8,890 nucleotides of DNA, from contig JAJFMS010000078.1 of the NCBI GenBank assembly GCA_020696885.1, forward strand, positions 1 to 8,890, in the 5' to 3' direction. The notes below the pieces were generated by a model. The model worked only from the letters and a program-made list of their open reading frames with translations. It searched no databases and was not told the origin of the DNA. Positions 1 through 7,565 of this stretch are shown piece after piece. The position numbers and the translations under genes were made by a program. Positions within the stretch are counted from its first letter, which is position 1. Each line of letters begins with the position of its first letter. This DNA comes from Armatimonadota bacterium (GTDB lineage Bacteria > Armatimonadota > SYMT01).

Positions 1-2140
1 CGAAGATCTGGGCCAGCATCGTCTCCATCACCATCAGCCCGAGCGCGCCCAGCAGGAGGTAGCGCCACAGCTCCACGCCCTGACGGGCCTGGTTGAGCGC
101 GCCCAGCAGGTTCTCGTTCAGGCCGATCCAGGTCCACTCGCTCACCGGAATGAGCCGCTTCAAGGCGCCCTGGTCCAGCGCGCGGAGGTCCGACTCCTCC
201 GTGTTCCGGTTCACCGCAAACAGGTCTTGCGTGCCCTGGTCCACCGCCAGCCGGTAGAAGCCGGCCCGCGCCGGCTGCTCCACCGTCACCGTGGCGCCGC
301 GATCGTCGACCAGCGGCTTCAACGCCGTGCGGTCCCCCGATGGCGCGGACACGGTCACCCGGCGCCCGGCCTCGGAGAGGGGCAGCGGCTTCACCAACGG
401 CTCTCCCACCCGGCCGTTGCGGGTGCCGTCCGCTCCGGTGGCGAGGTAGGCCACTAACTGGTGGATCAGCGGCAGGAACGCCGGCTTTAGCGGCAGGCTG
501 TTCCACTGCGTATTGGCGGTGCTGGAGACCAGGATCAGCTTGCCCAGCCCGAAGGTCTTCTCCACCATCGCGGGGCTGCCGTCCGTGAAGCGCGCCATCA
601 CGCGGACGCTCTTGTCGCCTTCGGCCGGGGTCAGCTTGAAGTGCTTGCTGAACTCCGCGGTATTGAGGTCCACGTCCTGCGCGCCTTTGAACCGCTGAAG
701 CGCCGGGTGGTCCAGCGTCGCTATGTCCAGGGTGGTTTTCGTGCTGTCCAGCGCTCCGATGCGAGCCGGCAGCAGGCTCGGCTTCCCCTCGAAGAGATCC
801 CGGTTATAAAGCGAGGGGTTGACCCGGTCGCCCAGGAAGAGGAGCACCCCGCCGCCGTTCTGGACGAACTCCGCCAGGAGCTTCCGGTCGCTTTCGCTCA
901 GGTTCGCCACGTTGGAGAGCGCGAGCACATCGTAGTCGCGCACGTTCATGTTGCCGAAGCCCGGCTGGTTCAGCACCCGTGGCTCCAGGGCGGACGGCTC
1001 CGTGCCCGGGACCGTAAGCGGCGGCGAGAGGGCCACCTGCAAGAAGAACGCGGCGTCATTCTGGGGCGTCACCGGGTCCGGCTTACCGTTGAGCACCAGC
1101 ACCTTCACGCTGTCTCGCACGCGCAGGGCCAGGTAGCCCACGTCATCCGCCGCGAGCCGGTCGCCGGCCACGCGCACCGTGCAGGCACGCACGCCGGGGC
1201 GATCGAAGATCTGGTTGAACTGAACCAGGGTGCCCTGACCTGGCTCGATGTTGATCCGCTGTGCCGGCCCCTGCGACTTCCCGTCGATCTCCAGGTTCAC
1301 CAGGAGGTCGCGCACCGGTTGGGCGCCACGGTTGATGATGTTCGCCTGGATCCGGGTGCTGGAGCGCACCGTGGCGATGCCCCGAGCCGCCTGCACCCAC
1401 TCGACGGCTACGTTCGGCGCCGGGCCTTCCCGCACCGGCAGCATCACCATCCGGGCGCGCTTGGACAGCTCTTCCCAGGTGCTCCGGTCCAGCGTGGGGC
1501 CTTCCCAGCCGGAGGCCTGGTTGTCCGAGATCAGGAACACTTCCCGGTTGACGTAACTGGACTCCCCCACGATCTCTAGAGCCAGGCGCGCGGCCTTGCC
1601 GTAGTTGGTGCCGGAGTCGGAGAGCTTCACGGAGCGACTCAACAGCGCCACCACGGATTTGAGGTCCAGGCTCGGCTTCCGGATCAAGGCGCGGGGTGGA
1701 TCGGACGCCAGGATCACGCTGACGGCGTCTCCCTGGCGCAGGCCGCGCTGCACGAGGTCCAGGGCACGCTTCCGAGCCCGGTCGAAGACCGTCTGGTCCG
1801 TAGCGCCGGCCGGGCGGTAACCCATGCTGTAGGAGGTATCCAGCACGATGACCGCGTGCACCTGGCCGCGCGTGCCGGCAATCGGGACCCCGGCGAGCCG
1901 CACCACGGGGCGGCAGATCGCCAGCACCACCAGCGCGAGTATCAGGCACCGGAGGAGGAGCAGGAGGAGCTGCTCGATCATCAAGCGGCGGCTGCGGTTC
2001 TTCTGGCTAAGGCGCAAGAACTCCATCGCACCCCAACGCACCACCTGGTAGCGCCGGCGCTGGAGCAGGTGGATGATGATCGGGATGCTCACCAGGGAGA
2101 GAGCACCGAGAAACGCCCCGTTTAGGAACGACAGGCCCAT
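1..2140 (-). CDS. BatA-type membrane-anchored VWA protein with an amidotransferase-like middle domain (C-terminus cut by window edge)
   Basis: The reading frame is open from an ATG at 2140 to the left edge (713 codons), so the C-terminus is missing. Residues 1-26 and about 56-78 are two membrane helices flanking a basic loop (LLQRRRYQVVRWGAMEFL), the double-anchor N-terminus of BatA/aerotolerance-type proteins. A von Willebrand A domain follows (about 95-240) with a complete metal site: DTSYS at 101-105, Thr178 and Asp206. Residues about 345-440 (VKVLVLNGKPD, then YDVLALSNV and NGGGVLLFLGD) look like the class I glutamine-amidotransferase-like fold found in large proteins of this type. NRNTEESDLRALD (644-656) is near the end and a last helix starts at about 691. 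The ATG follows the DUF58 stop by three bases, so translation is probably coupled. Such proteins partner MoxR ATPases in the envelope; the exact role here is unknown. Confidence 0.88.
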   Translation of the reverse strand, partial: MGLSFLNGAFLGALSLVSIPIIIHLLQRRRYQVVRWGAMEFLRLSQKNRSRRLMIEQLLLLLLRCLILALVVLAICRPVVRLAGVPIAGTRGQVHAVIVLDTSYSMGYRPAGATDQTVFDRARKRALDLVQRGLRQGDAVSVILASDPPRALIRKPSLDLKSVVALLSRSVKLSDSGTNYGKAARLALEIVGESSYVNREVFLISDNQASGWEGPTLDRSTWEELSKRARMVMLPVREGPAPNVAVEWVQAARGIATVRSSTRIQANIINRGAQPVRDLLVNLEIDGKSQGPAQRINIEPGQGTLVQFNQIFDRPGVRACTVRVAGDRLAADDVGYLALRVRDSVKVLVLNGKPDPVTPQNDAAFFLQVALSPPLTVPGTEPSALEPRVLNQPGFGNMNVRDYDVLALSNVANLSESDRKLLAEFVQNGGGVLLFLGDRVNPSLYNRDLFEGKPSLLPARIGALDSTKTTLDIATLDHPALQRFKGAQDVDLNTAEFSKHFKLTPAEGDKSVRVMARFTDGSPAMVEKTFGLGKLILVSSTANTQWNSLPLKPAFLPLIHQLVAYLATGADGTRNGRVGEPLVKPLPLSEAGRRVTVSAPSGDRTALKPLVDDRGATVTVEQPARAGFYRLAVDQGTQDLFAVNRNTEESDLRALDQGALKRLIPVSEWTWIGLNENLLGALNQARQGVELWRYLLLGALGLMVMETMLAQIF

Positions 2141-2143
2141 AGA

Positions 2144-3046
2144 TTACGTCCGCCGCATTCGCCCGGCCAGGTAGTGGGAGAGAGCGTCGGCGGGGGCTTC
2201 GGTGGTCACCGTGCGGACGACGTCCACCCGGATCTCACGACACCGTCGCTCCAACTCGGAGCAGAACTCGTTGAAGTTGCGCAGGTACTCCTCGCGGATG
2301 CCGCGCGGATCCACCAACTGCTCCGGCTCCAGCTCCAGGCCCTCGAACTTCGTCAGGTCGTCGAACGGGAAGGTGGTCTCGTCCTCGTCCAGGATCTGGA
2401 ACAGTACCACCTCGTGACCCCGGTGGCGGAAGTGGCGAAGGCCGCCGAGCACGTCGTCCAGGTCCCCGAACAGGTCCGAGAAGATCACCACCAGACCGCG
2501 GCGCTTGATCCGCTCCGCCACCTCGTGGAAGGTGGGCGCCAGCTCGGACTTCGGCTTGGTCTGCGCGGTGGCTAGCTCTTCCAGCATCTGCGTGAAGTGG
2601 CTGGCCGTGGCGCGAGGGGGCACGTATTTCTGCATCCCATCGTTAAACAGCACCAGGCCGGCAGCGTCTCGCTGCTGGATCAGGATGGTCGCCAGCCCCG
2701 CGGCCATGATCGAGGCGTACTCCAGCTTGCTGAACGGCTTCTTCCGCCCCTGGTACAGCATCGACTCGCTGGTGTCCACCAGCAGGTACGACTTCAGGTT
2801 CGTCTCTTCCTCGAACTCCTTGATGTAGTACCGGTCGGAACGGGCCGCTACCTTCCAGTCGATGTAGCGGATCTCGTCACCGACGGTGTACTCGCGGTGC
2901 TGGGCGAACTCCACGCTGAAGCCGTGGTAGGGGCTCTTGTGCAGACCCGAGATGAACCCTTCCATCACCTCGCGGGCGTGGAACTCCAGCCGTGAAACCG
3001 CGTTGAGGACACTCGGGTCGCCTAGCTGCTGCTGTGTGAGGGGCAT
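2144..3046 (-). CDS. DUF58 domain protein, VWA-like, partner of MoxR
   Basis: This 300-residue protein has the DUF58 signature between residues 36 and 80: HKSPYHGFSVEF, HREYTVGDEIRYIDW and ARSDRYYIKEFEEET. A VWA-like segment follows, with LLVDTSESM at 88-96 (Asp91, Ser93 and Ser95 as metal ligands) and a second acidic strand, VVIFSDLFGD, at 186-195. There is no signal peptide or membrane helix, so it is probably cytoplasmic or peripheral. DUF58 proteins are nearly always encoded next to moxR and BatA-type genes and are thought to be substrates or adaptors of the ATPase. The ATG at 3046 has no strong Shine-Dalgarno sequence. It fits the usual family N-terminus, about 30 residues before the GLHKSPYHG motif. 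The upstream neighbour is a broken small gene ending 13 bases earlier. Confidence 0.93.
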   Translation of the reverse strand: MPLTQQQLGDPSVLNAVSRLEFHAREVMEGFISGLHKSPYHGFSVEFAQHREYTVGDEIRYIDWKVAARSDRYYIKEFEEETNLKSYLLVDTSESMLYQGRKKPFSKLEYASIMAAGLATILIQQRDAAGLVLFNDGMQKYVPPRATASHFTQMLEELATAQTKPKSELAPTFHEVAERIKRRGLVVIFSDLFGDLDDVLGGLRHFRHRGHEVVLFQILDEDETTFPFDDLTKFEGLELEPEQLVDPRGIREEYLRNFNEFCSELERRCREIRVDVVRTVTTEAPADALSHYLAGRMRRT

Positions 3047-3059
3047 GAACGCTCTGCTA

Positions 3060-3296
3060 TTATCTGGAGCCGCGAGGTGAGCTATCGATCTCGGCCAGCT
3101 CGATCAACGTACGGAGCGATGACAACTGATCCGAAAGGAGCACCAGTTCCTCAGCCTCTTATCATTCGTCGCTGCTGAGGCCCTGGTCCTGATTCTTGTC
3201 CAGTAGGACCTGAAGCCGCCGGTCTAAGCTGGCGGGAAACGACATCCCGCGCAGGGCTTCCGGGAGTTTCAAGGTGATGGCTCCCCGTTGTGACAC
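3060..3296 (-). pseudogene. Decayed small gene with two adjacent in-frame stop codons, between moxR and the DUF58 gene
   Basis: A 79-codon frame starts at GTG 3296, with GGGAGG seven bases upstream, and ends at TAA 3060-3062. It reads MSQRGAITLKLPEALRGMSF, then PASLDRRLQVLLDKNQDQGL and SSDE (44 residues). Next come TGA (3162-3164) and TAA (3159-3161), then EAEELVLLSDQLSSLRTLIE and LAEIDSSPRGSR in the same frame. The two halves together resemble small, uncharacterised proteins with an LKLPE start, an FPxSLDxRLQxLLDKQ core and a DExxEAExLVxLA tail, a layout reminiscent of short antitoxin-like proteins; this is from memory, not a search. CGA and CAA (Arg-Gln) would each become these stops by one C-to-T change. 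The gene fills nearly the whole moxR-DUF58 gap. A genuine 44-residue product remains possible. Confidence 0.6.
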
Positions 3297-3315
3297 CCGC
3301 GTCCCTCCCGGGCTC

Positions 3316-4371
3316 TTACTTCTTGGCGACCGTGGGCCGAGGCGTCAGTTCCACCAGCTTCTTGACCACGTCGTCCGGCGTGACCCCGGAGGCTTCGGCC
3401 TTATAGTTCGTGATGATCCGGTGGCGGAGCACCGGCGCGGCGATGGCCGCCACGTCGCTGCAGTCCACGAAGGCGCGGCCGTCCAGCGCGGCACGCGCCT
3501 TGGCGCCCAGGATCAGGTACTGACCGGCGCGCGGGCCCGCGCCCCAGGTGACGTACTCCCGCACGAACTCGGTGAGCCGCTTGTCGATGCGGGGGTCCAC
3601 CTCGCCGGCGGCAACGCGGGTGGCGCGGACCAGGCCGAGCACGTAATCGAACACGTGCGGGGGCACCGGGAAGTCCCGAAGGAACTCCTGCAGCCAGAGG
3701 ATCTCCTCGGCGGTGAGCACGTTCCCCACCTCCTGCTTGATGCTGGAAGTGGTGCGGCGCAGGATGTCCAGCTCCTCGTCCATGCTTGGGTAGTCCACCC
3801 GCACCATGAACATGAACCGGTCCAACTGCGCTTCCGGCAGCGGATAGGTGCCTTCCTGTTCGATCGGGTTCTGGGTGGCCAGTACGAAGAACGGCTCGTC
3901 GAGGGTGTAGGTGTGCCCGCCGGCGGTGACCTTGTGCTCCTGCATCGCTTCCAGGAGCGCGGCCTGGGTCTTCGGCGGGGTGCGGTTGATCTCGTCGGCG
4001 AGGATGATGTTGGCGAAGATCGGGCCACGCAAAAACTTGAAGCTGCGCTGGCGAGTGACCGGGTCTTCCTGGATGATCTCGGTCCCGGTGATGTCCGCGG
4101 GCATCAGGTCCGGGGTGAACTGGATTCGCTTGAAGTCCAGCGACAGGATCCGCGACAAAGTGCTCACCAGGAGCGTCTTGGCCAGGCCGGGCACGCCGAC
4201 GAGCAGGCAGTGGCCGCGCGAGAAGATCGCCATCAGGAGCTGGTCGACCACGTCCGTCTGACCCACGATGATCTTTCCGAGCTCGTCGCGCAGCGCGGAA
4301 TGCGCCACGCGCAGGCGCTCCAGGGCCTTGCGGTCCCTCTCTTCCACGGAAGTCCCAATCACAGTCGCCAC
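3316..4371 (-). CDS. moxR: MoxR-family AAA+ ATPase
   Basis: A MoxR ATPase of 351 residues from the chosen start. Numbered from that start, Walker A is GVPGLAKT at about 59-66, Walker B is IILADEINR at about 122-130, sensor 1 lies in ATQNP at about 165-169, and PLPEAQLDRF follows at about 177-186. The C-terminal helical lid ends in VAKK. MoxR proteins are hexameric ATPases thought to act as chaperones or metal-insertion helpers for VWA-domain partners, and the two downstream genes encode such partners. I chose GTG 4371 because AGGG lies six bases upstream and the length fits the family. An in-frame ATG at 4485 would add 38 Gly/Pro/Ala/Arg-rich residues with no family resemblance and a poor ribosome site. 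GTG 4362 is another option. Confidence 0.94.
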   Translation of the reverse strand: MATVIGTSVEERDRKALERLRVAHSALRDELGKIIVGQTDVVDQLLMAIFSRGHCLLVGVPGLAKTLLVSTLSRILSLDFKRIQFTPDLMPADITGTEIIQEDPVTRQRSFKFLRGPIFANIILADEINRTPPKTQAALLEAMQEHKVTAGGHTYTLDEPFFVLATQNPIEQEGTYPLPEAQLDRFMFMVRVDYPSMDEELDILRRTTSSIKQEVGNVLTAEEILWLQEFLRDFPVPPHVFDYVLGLVRATRVAAGEVDPRIDKRLTEFVREYVTWGAGPRAGQYLILGAKARAALDGRAFVDCSDVAAIAAPVLRHRIITNYKAEASGVTPDDVVKKLVELTPRPTVAKK

Positions 4372-4521
4372 TCGTAGCCCTGCTCTTTCTACCGATCGCC
4401 ACGGGGCCGGAGGTGCAGGGGCGCCGACCCGGAAGCCCGGACCAGCGCCCCCAACGCCCGGCGTGCCCGTCTGGGCCCGCGTCATTCTGGTGTTGCGTCT
4501 ACCTAACTTATGCGCCGCTAA
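4372..4521 (-). other. Leader/intergenic region between the toroid-protein gene and moxR
   Basis: These 150 bases separate the cyclase-like gene from the preferred moxR start. They contain an exact 7-bp inverted repeat, GGGGCGC (4418-4424) and GCGCCCC (4445-4451), with a 20-base loop and no following T-run. It is therefore not a typical intrinsic terminator. An AT-richer patch at 4500-4522 would lie furthest upstream in a moxR transcript and could hold a promoter, but I see no convincing -35/-10 pair. If moxR actually starts at 4485, most of this stretch is coding. Confidence 0.4.
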
Positions 4522-5661
4522 CTAGAATCCCTGGCGACAGTTCGCGAGAGCTACCAGCGTGTAGCCGGTCACCAGGTCCGGTGTGTTCTCGCGCCAGCGC
4601 GGGTTCTCGTTGATCCAGGAGCCGTCCGGCTTCTGCTGTCGCACGATGGCGGCCGACAGCTCCGGCGCCCACGCGTGCTTCCTGCCCGCCGAGTCCACGA
4701 AGACCTTATCGCCCCAGATGGCCAGAGTCTTCGACATCGTGTGGTAATAGTAGTAAAGCCCGTCGTTACCCATCCGCGGGTTCTGCTTCACGTCGTAGTT
4801 GGCGCGCAGCCAGTTCCAGGCGGACTGCACCCGCGGATCCTTCTTATCCACGCTGCAGTACAGGTAGCTCTTGAGACCGGCGTAGGTCATGCTGCCGTAG
4901 GAGCTGTGCGTGACCTTGTCGGCGTTGCTGACCTTGCTCTCACCGCTGGCCGCGTAGATGAACCCGCCGTCCGTGCCGGCCCACTCTTGGTCGTTGCTCT
5001 CGGAGCGGTTCTGGCACCGCTGCAGGAAGATCACCGCCTTCTTGAACGCGTCGGCGTTCTTCGGGTAGCCGGATTCCTTGAGGGCTTCCAGGGCGTTCTG
5101 CAGGTTGGAGAGGTCCGGGTTGTCTACCTTCGAGCCGTAGCCGATGCCGCCGTACTGGCGATCGGTGGGCTTGAACCCCTCGCCCTCATCGAACTGCGAA
5201 GCGGCCAGGAACTCCTGGGCCTTCTTGATGACCGCCGCGTACTTTGGGTTACGCGTGAGGTGCAGCGCCGTCACGGAGAGCGCGGTGTTGTAGTTCGGCA
5301 GGGCCTGGGCCGGGCCGAGCGCGTCCGTGTAGATCGCGCCGTTCGGCTTCGCCAGGGCCGCGAGGTAGTCGCAGGCCTTCGCGATCGTCGGGTCCTTGTC
5401 GCTCACCCCGTTCCGCAGGAACCCGGTCACCACAATCGCGGTGATACCCGGGTAGTTCTGCCAGGAGCCATCCGGCTTCTGGGTGCCGCGCAGGAACTTC
5501 AACCCCTGCTGTACGGAGGCATCCAGGCGAGCGCGCTCGGCGCTATTCGCCTTGACGCCCGTCCTCGGCGCAGCCGGCTTCGCCGCCGGGGCGCCGGCTG
5601 CCGGATGCGCAACTACGGCCAGGCCCACTCCCGCCGTGACCAGTAGACTCCACGTTCTCAT
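4522..5661 (-). CDS. Secreted prenyltransferase/squalene-oxidase-repeat (alpha/alpha-toroid) protein
   Basis: This 379-residue protein begins with a signal peptide (MRTWSLLVTAGVGLAVVAHP, then AAGAPA), so it is exported. The mature part has the helical repeats of the squalene-cyclase/prenyltransferase toroid fold. QKPDGSW-type QW motifs occur near both ends (61-67 and 343-349). Between them are GGIGYGSKVDNPDLSNLQ (171-188), WAGTDGGFIY (227-236), SYGSMTYAGLKS (254-265) and GLYYYYHTM (301-309). This arrangement is typical of a family of exported proteins in Planctomycetota-like bacteria with no assigned reaction. I see no DxDD catalytic motif of squalene-hopene cyclase, so hopanoid synthesis is unlikely. 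ATG 5661 is preferred because GAGAGGG lies just upstream; GTG 5679 would add six residues before the signal peptide. Confidence 0.88.
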   Translation of the reverse strand: MRTWSLLVTAGVGLAVVAHPAAGAPAAKPAAPRTGVKANSAERARLDASVQQGLKFLRGTQKPDGSWQNYPGITAIVVTGFLRNGVSDKDPTIAKACDYLAALAKPNGAIYTDALGPAQALPNYNTALSVTALHLTRNPKYAAVIKKAQEFLAASQFDEGEGFKPTDRQYGGIGYGSKVDNPDLSNLQNALEALKESGYPKNADAFKKAVIFLQRCQNRSESNDQEWAGTDGGFIYAASGESKVSNADKVTHSSYGSMTYAGLKSYLYCSVDKKDPRVQSAWNWLRANYDVKQNPRMGNDGLYYYYHTMSKTLAIWGDKVFVDSAGRKHAWAPELSAAIVRQQKPDGSWINENPRWRENTPDLVTGYTLVALANCRQGF

Positions 5662-5704
5662 GGCTTTCCCTCTCGTCACTCTCGTGAGATTACCCGCTTC
5701 GGAG

Positions 5705-6724
5705 CTACTTCGGATCCTTCTGGACCTTCGCGTCGCTCTTCAGCAGCTTGAGCAGATGGCCGTATTCCGGCCGAAAAATCTCCACCTTCGCCTCTTGCAG
5801 AAGACCTTCCAGGTGGTCCTGCGTGGCCTTCAACCGGTCCGGCCCACTCTTCTGGACCTTCATATTGGCGCGGAGCAGCTCCTGCACGTCTGAAAGGGCC
5901 GGGATGCTGGCCGGCACGAACTCGTCCAACCGTACGAACACCCAGTAGCTGTCCAGCTTGATCGGGCCGGCGGATTTCCCCTTTTCCAGCTTCAGCACCT
6001 TCTCCAGCAGCCCGGGCTCCAGCGGCCCTTTTGCCTTCGGATCTGCCTCGATCGCGTTGGGGATCTTCCCGCCCGCGTCCTTGTAAGGATCGATGCTGCG
6101 CTTGCGGGCCAGCTCCTCGAAGGAGCCTCCCTGCTTGAGCGCGGCGTCCACTTCCTGCGCGACCTTCTTGTCGCTCACCGTGATCCGGGAGATCCGGACC
6201 GAAGCCGGAGTGGTCAGCACCTGCTTGTTGTTCTCGTAGTAGAGCTGGACTTCCGTATCGGAAATCGCGATCCCTTCGGTCAGCAGGTTCTCCGCCACGA
6301 GCTGCTGCCGCACGTCTTCCTGGAGGCTCTGCAGCGTCCGGCCGTGCACCGCCAGCCAGTCCTCGAACTTCTCCCCACGAAGCTCGAACTGGCGACGCAG
6401 CACCTTGACCCGCGCCTCGAGCTGCATCGGGGTGGGCAGCACGTTCTTCTTACGGGCCTCTTCCTCCGCGATGACCTGTTGGATCCATTCCTTCAGGACC
6501 AGGTAGCCCACGGCGGTGTCCGACCCGCCGCCCACGAACACCTCGCAGCGCTTCTGGAACTCGCGCTCCGTGAGCACCTTCCCATTGACGCTGGCTACTT
6601 CGGCCGGTTTGGGTGGCGTCTCCTGCGCCTGCACCCCCGCGCCCAGGGCCATCACGAGCGCAGAAGTGATGATTAGACGGCTCAAAGCCCGGCCGGGGTG
6701 ACTGCTCAACAAAAAGATCATCAT
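5705..6724 (-). CDS. Exported SurA/PrsA-like parvulin-family protein, catalytic histidines absent
   Basis: The 339-residue product has an N-terminal export signal (hydrophobic about 17-31, probable cleavage after VQA at 31-33). A helical SurA_N-like chaperone domain follows (about 44-150), then a PpiC rotamase domain (about 174-268) with GGSFEELARKRSIDPYKDAGGK at its centre, and a Lys-rich tail. Members fold exported proteins in the periplasm or at the membrane surface. The usual His of the first strand (RHIL) is Ser179 in RISRITV, and the His of the last strand (yHII) is replaced in SYWVFVRL. Prolyl isomerase activity is therefore doubtful, while a chaperone role is not excluded. The ATG at 6724 lies seven bases after the permease stop with no clear Shine-Dalgarno sequence, which suggests coupling. 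The next codon is also ATG, so 6721 is an equal candidate. Confidence 0.88.
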   Translation of the reverse strand: MMIFLLSSHPGRALSRLIITSALVMALGAGVQAQETPPKPAEVASVNGKVLTEREFQKRCEVFVGGGSDTAVGYLVLKEWIQQVIAEEEARKKNVLPTPMQLEARVKVLRRQFELRGEKFEDWLAVHGRTLQSLQEDVRQQLVAENLLTEGIAISDTEVQLYYENNKQVLTTPASVRISRITVSDKKVAQEVDAALKQGGSFEELARKRSIDPYKDAGGKIPNAIEADPKAKGPLEPGLLEKVLKLEKGKSAGPIKLDSYWVFVRLDEFVPASIPALSDVQELLRANMKVQKSGPDRLKATQDHLEGLLQEAKVEIFRPEYGHLLKLLKSDAKVQKDPK

Positions 6725-6731
6725 CGGCTCG

Positions 6732-7565
6732 CTATTCCGTGCGGTGGACCCGCAGCGACAGGCTCCCCAGCAGCAGTCCGGCGGTAAGCAGGTAGAGGCC
6801 GGCGGTCTGCCAGGCCGGGGGATAGACGTAGAAGTACTCGTGTGCGTGCAGCCGCTCGTACACCCAGGAGAAGCGGAGGACGTCCGTCTCCAGCACGTTG
6901 CCGACCGCGGTCACGGGGTTCGGCAAGAGGGCCGCGTAGATGTAGGGTGCAGGATCCGGCATCCTTCGATAGTATGGGTCGATGAGCCAGATTGTGCCCA
7001 CCACGCCGCCCAGCACCAGCACCGCAAGTGGGATGGCGAAGGCCGGATAGCGCACCCGCGCCGAAAGCCATGTCCCGAGTGCAGCGAACGCCACGCTCAT
7101 GGCCAGCAGCAGCCCATGCGCCGCCAGCGCCCCGGCGGCGGCGATGCCCGCGCCCAGGAAGTTGGCAGCTACCGTCAGGCAGAGCGAGGCGGCCAGCAGC
7201 ACCAGCACGGGGTGGAGCGCCGCCTGGATGGCACCCGCCACGATGGCGACGGAGGAGAGCCGGCTGCGCCGGTACTCGTCCAGGTGGCCTTCCCGGATCA
7301 ACTGCCGCCAGAGCAGCGCGCCGCGCACGGCCGCCCAGGGCAGCGCCACTCCGGATTCCGCCAGTAGGGTGAACCCGATCCAGCGCGTGGCGAGCTGCGG
7401 CCGGAGTATCGAGTAGATCTCCATCTCCAACCAGTAGCTCTGCAGCACCGCACCCAGGGTTCCCGCCAGCACCAGGATGCCCAGGACACCCCAACGCCAC
7501 CCCCGCCGGGCAGACATCCGCCCGGCGTGCCGTGCTACCGGGTTGTCCCACCAGCGAAAGGGCAT
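6732..7565 (-). CDS. Six-helix integral membrane protein, ABC-2 permease-like
   Basis: This protein of 277 residues has hydrophobic helices at about 26-46, 62-80, 104-130, 138-168, 174-196 and 252-270. A charged segment (WRQLIREGHLDEYRRSRLSS, 86-105) sits between helices 2 and 3, in the place of the cytoplasmic coupling loop of ABC-2 type permeases. The last loop contains NPVTAVGNVLETDVLRFSWV. No ATPase gene is present nearby, so the partner would lie elsewhere; a non-ABC membrane protein is possible. The ATG at 7565 immediately follows the GGAGTAGT repeat block and has no recognisable ribosome site. An in-frame ATG at residue 17 (7517) is an alternative, though WWDNPVARHAGR before it looks like a natural ABC-permease start (cf. 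WxNPVxxRE). Family assignment is moderate. Confidence 0.75.
   Translation of the reverse strand: MPFRWWDNPVARHAGRMSARRGWRWGVLGILVLAGTLGAVLQSYWLEMEIYSILRPQLATRWIGFTLLAESGVALPWAAVRGALLWRQLIREGHLDEYRRSRLSSVAIVAGAIQAALHPVLVLLAASLCLTVAANFLGAGIAAAGALAAHGLLLAMSVAFAALGTWLSARVRYPAFAIPLAVLVLGGVVGTIWLIDPYYRRMPDPAPYIYAALLPNPVTAVGNVLETDVLRFSWVYERLHAHEYFYVYPPAWQTAGLYLLTAGLLLGSLSLRVHRTE

Noticed and set aside
641..1579. Long plus-strand open frame opposite the VWA protein gene
   Set aside because: It is His/Arg/Val-rich with no recognisable domain, and the opposite strand encodes a well-formed protein in a single uninterrupted frame across the whole stretch.
3274..4377. Long plus-strand open frame opposite moxR
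   Set aside because: It is an antisense artefact of GC-rich codon use; the minus strand holds all the MoxR ATPase motifs.
4675..5646. Plus-strand open frame opposite the toroid-protein gene
   Set aside because: The composition is Val/Arg/Leu-rich without domains, while the minus strand carries a signal peptide and QW motifs.
6721..7551. Minus-strand open frame shifted relative to the permease gene
   Set aside because: It is Gly/Arg/Pro-rich and hydrophilic; the neighbouring frame gives a clean six-helix membrane protein.
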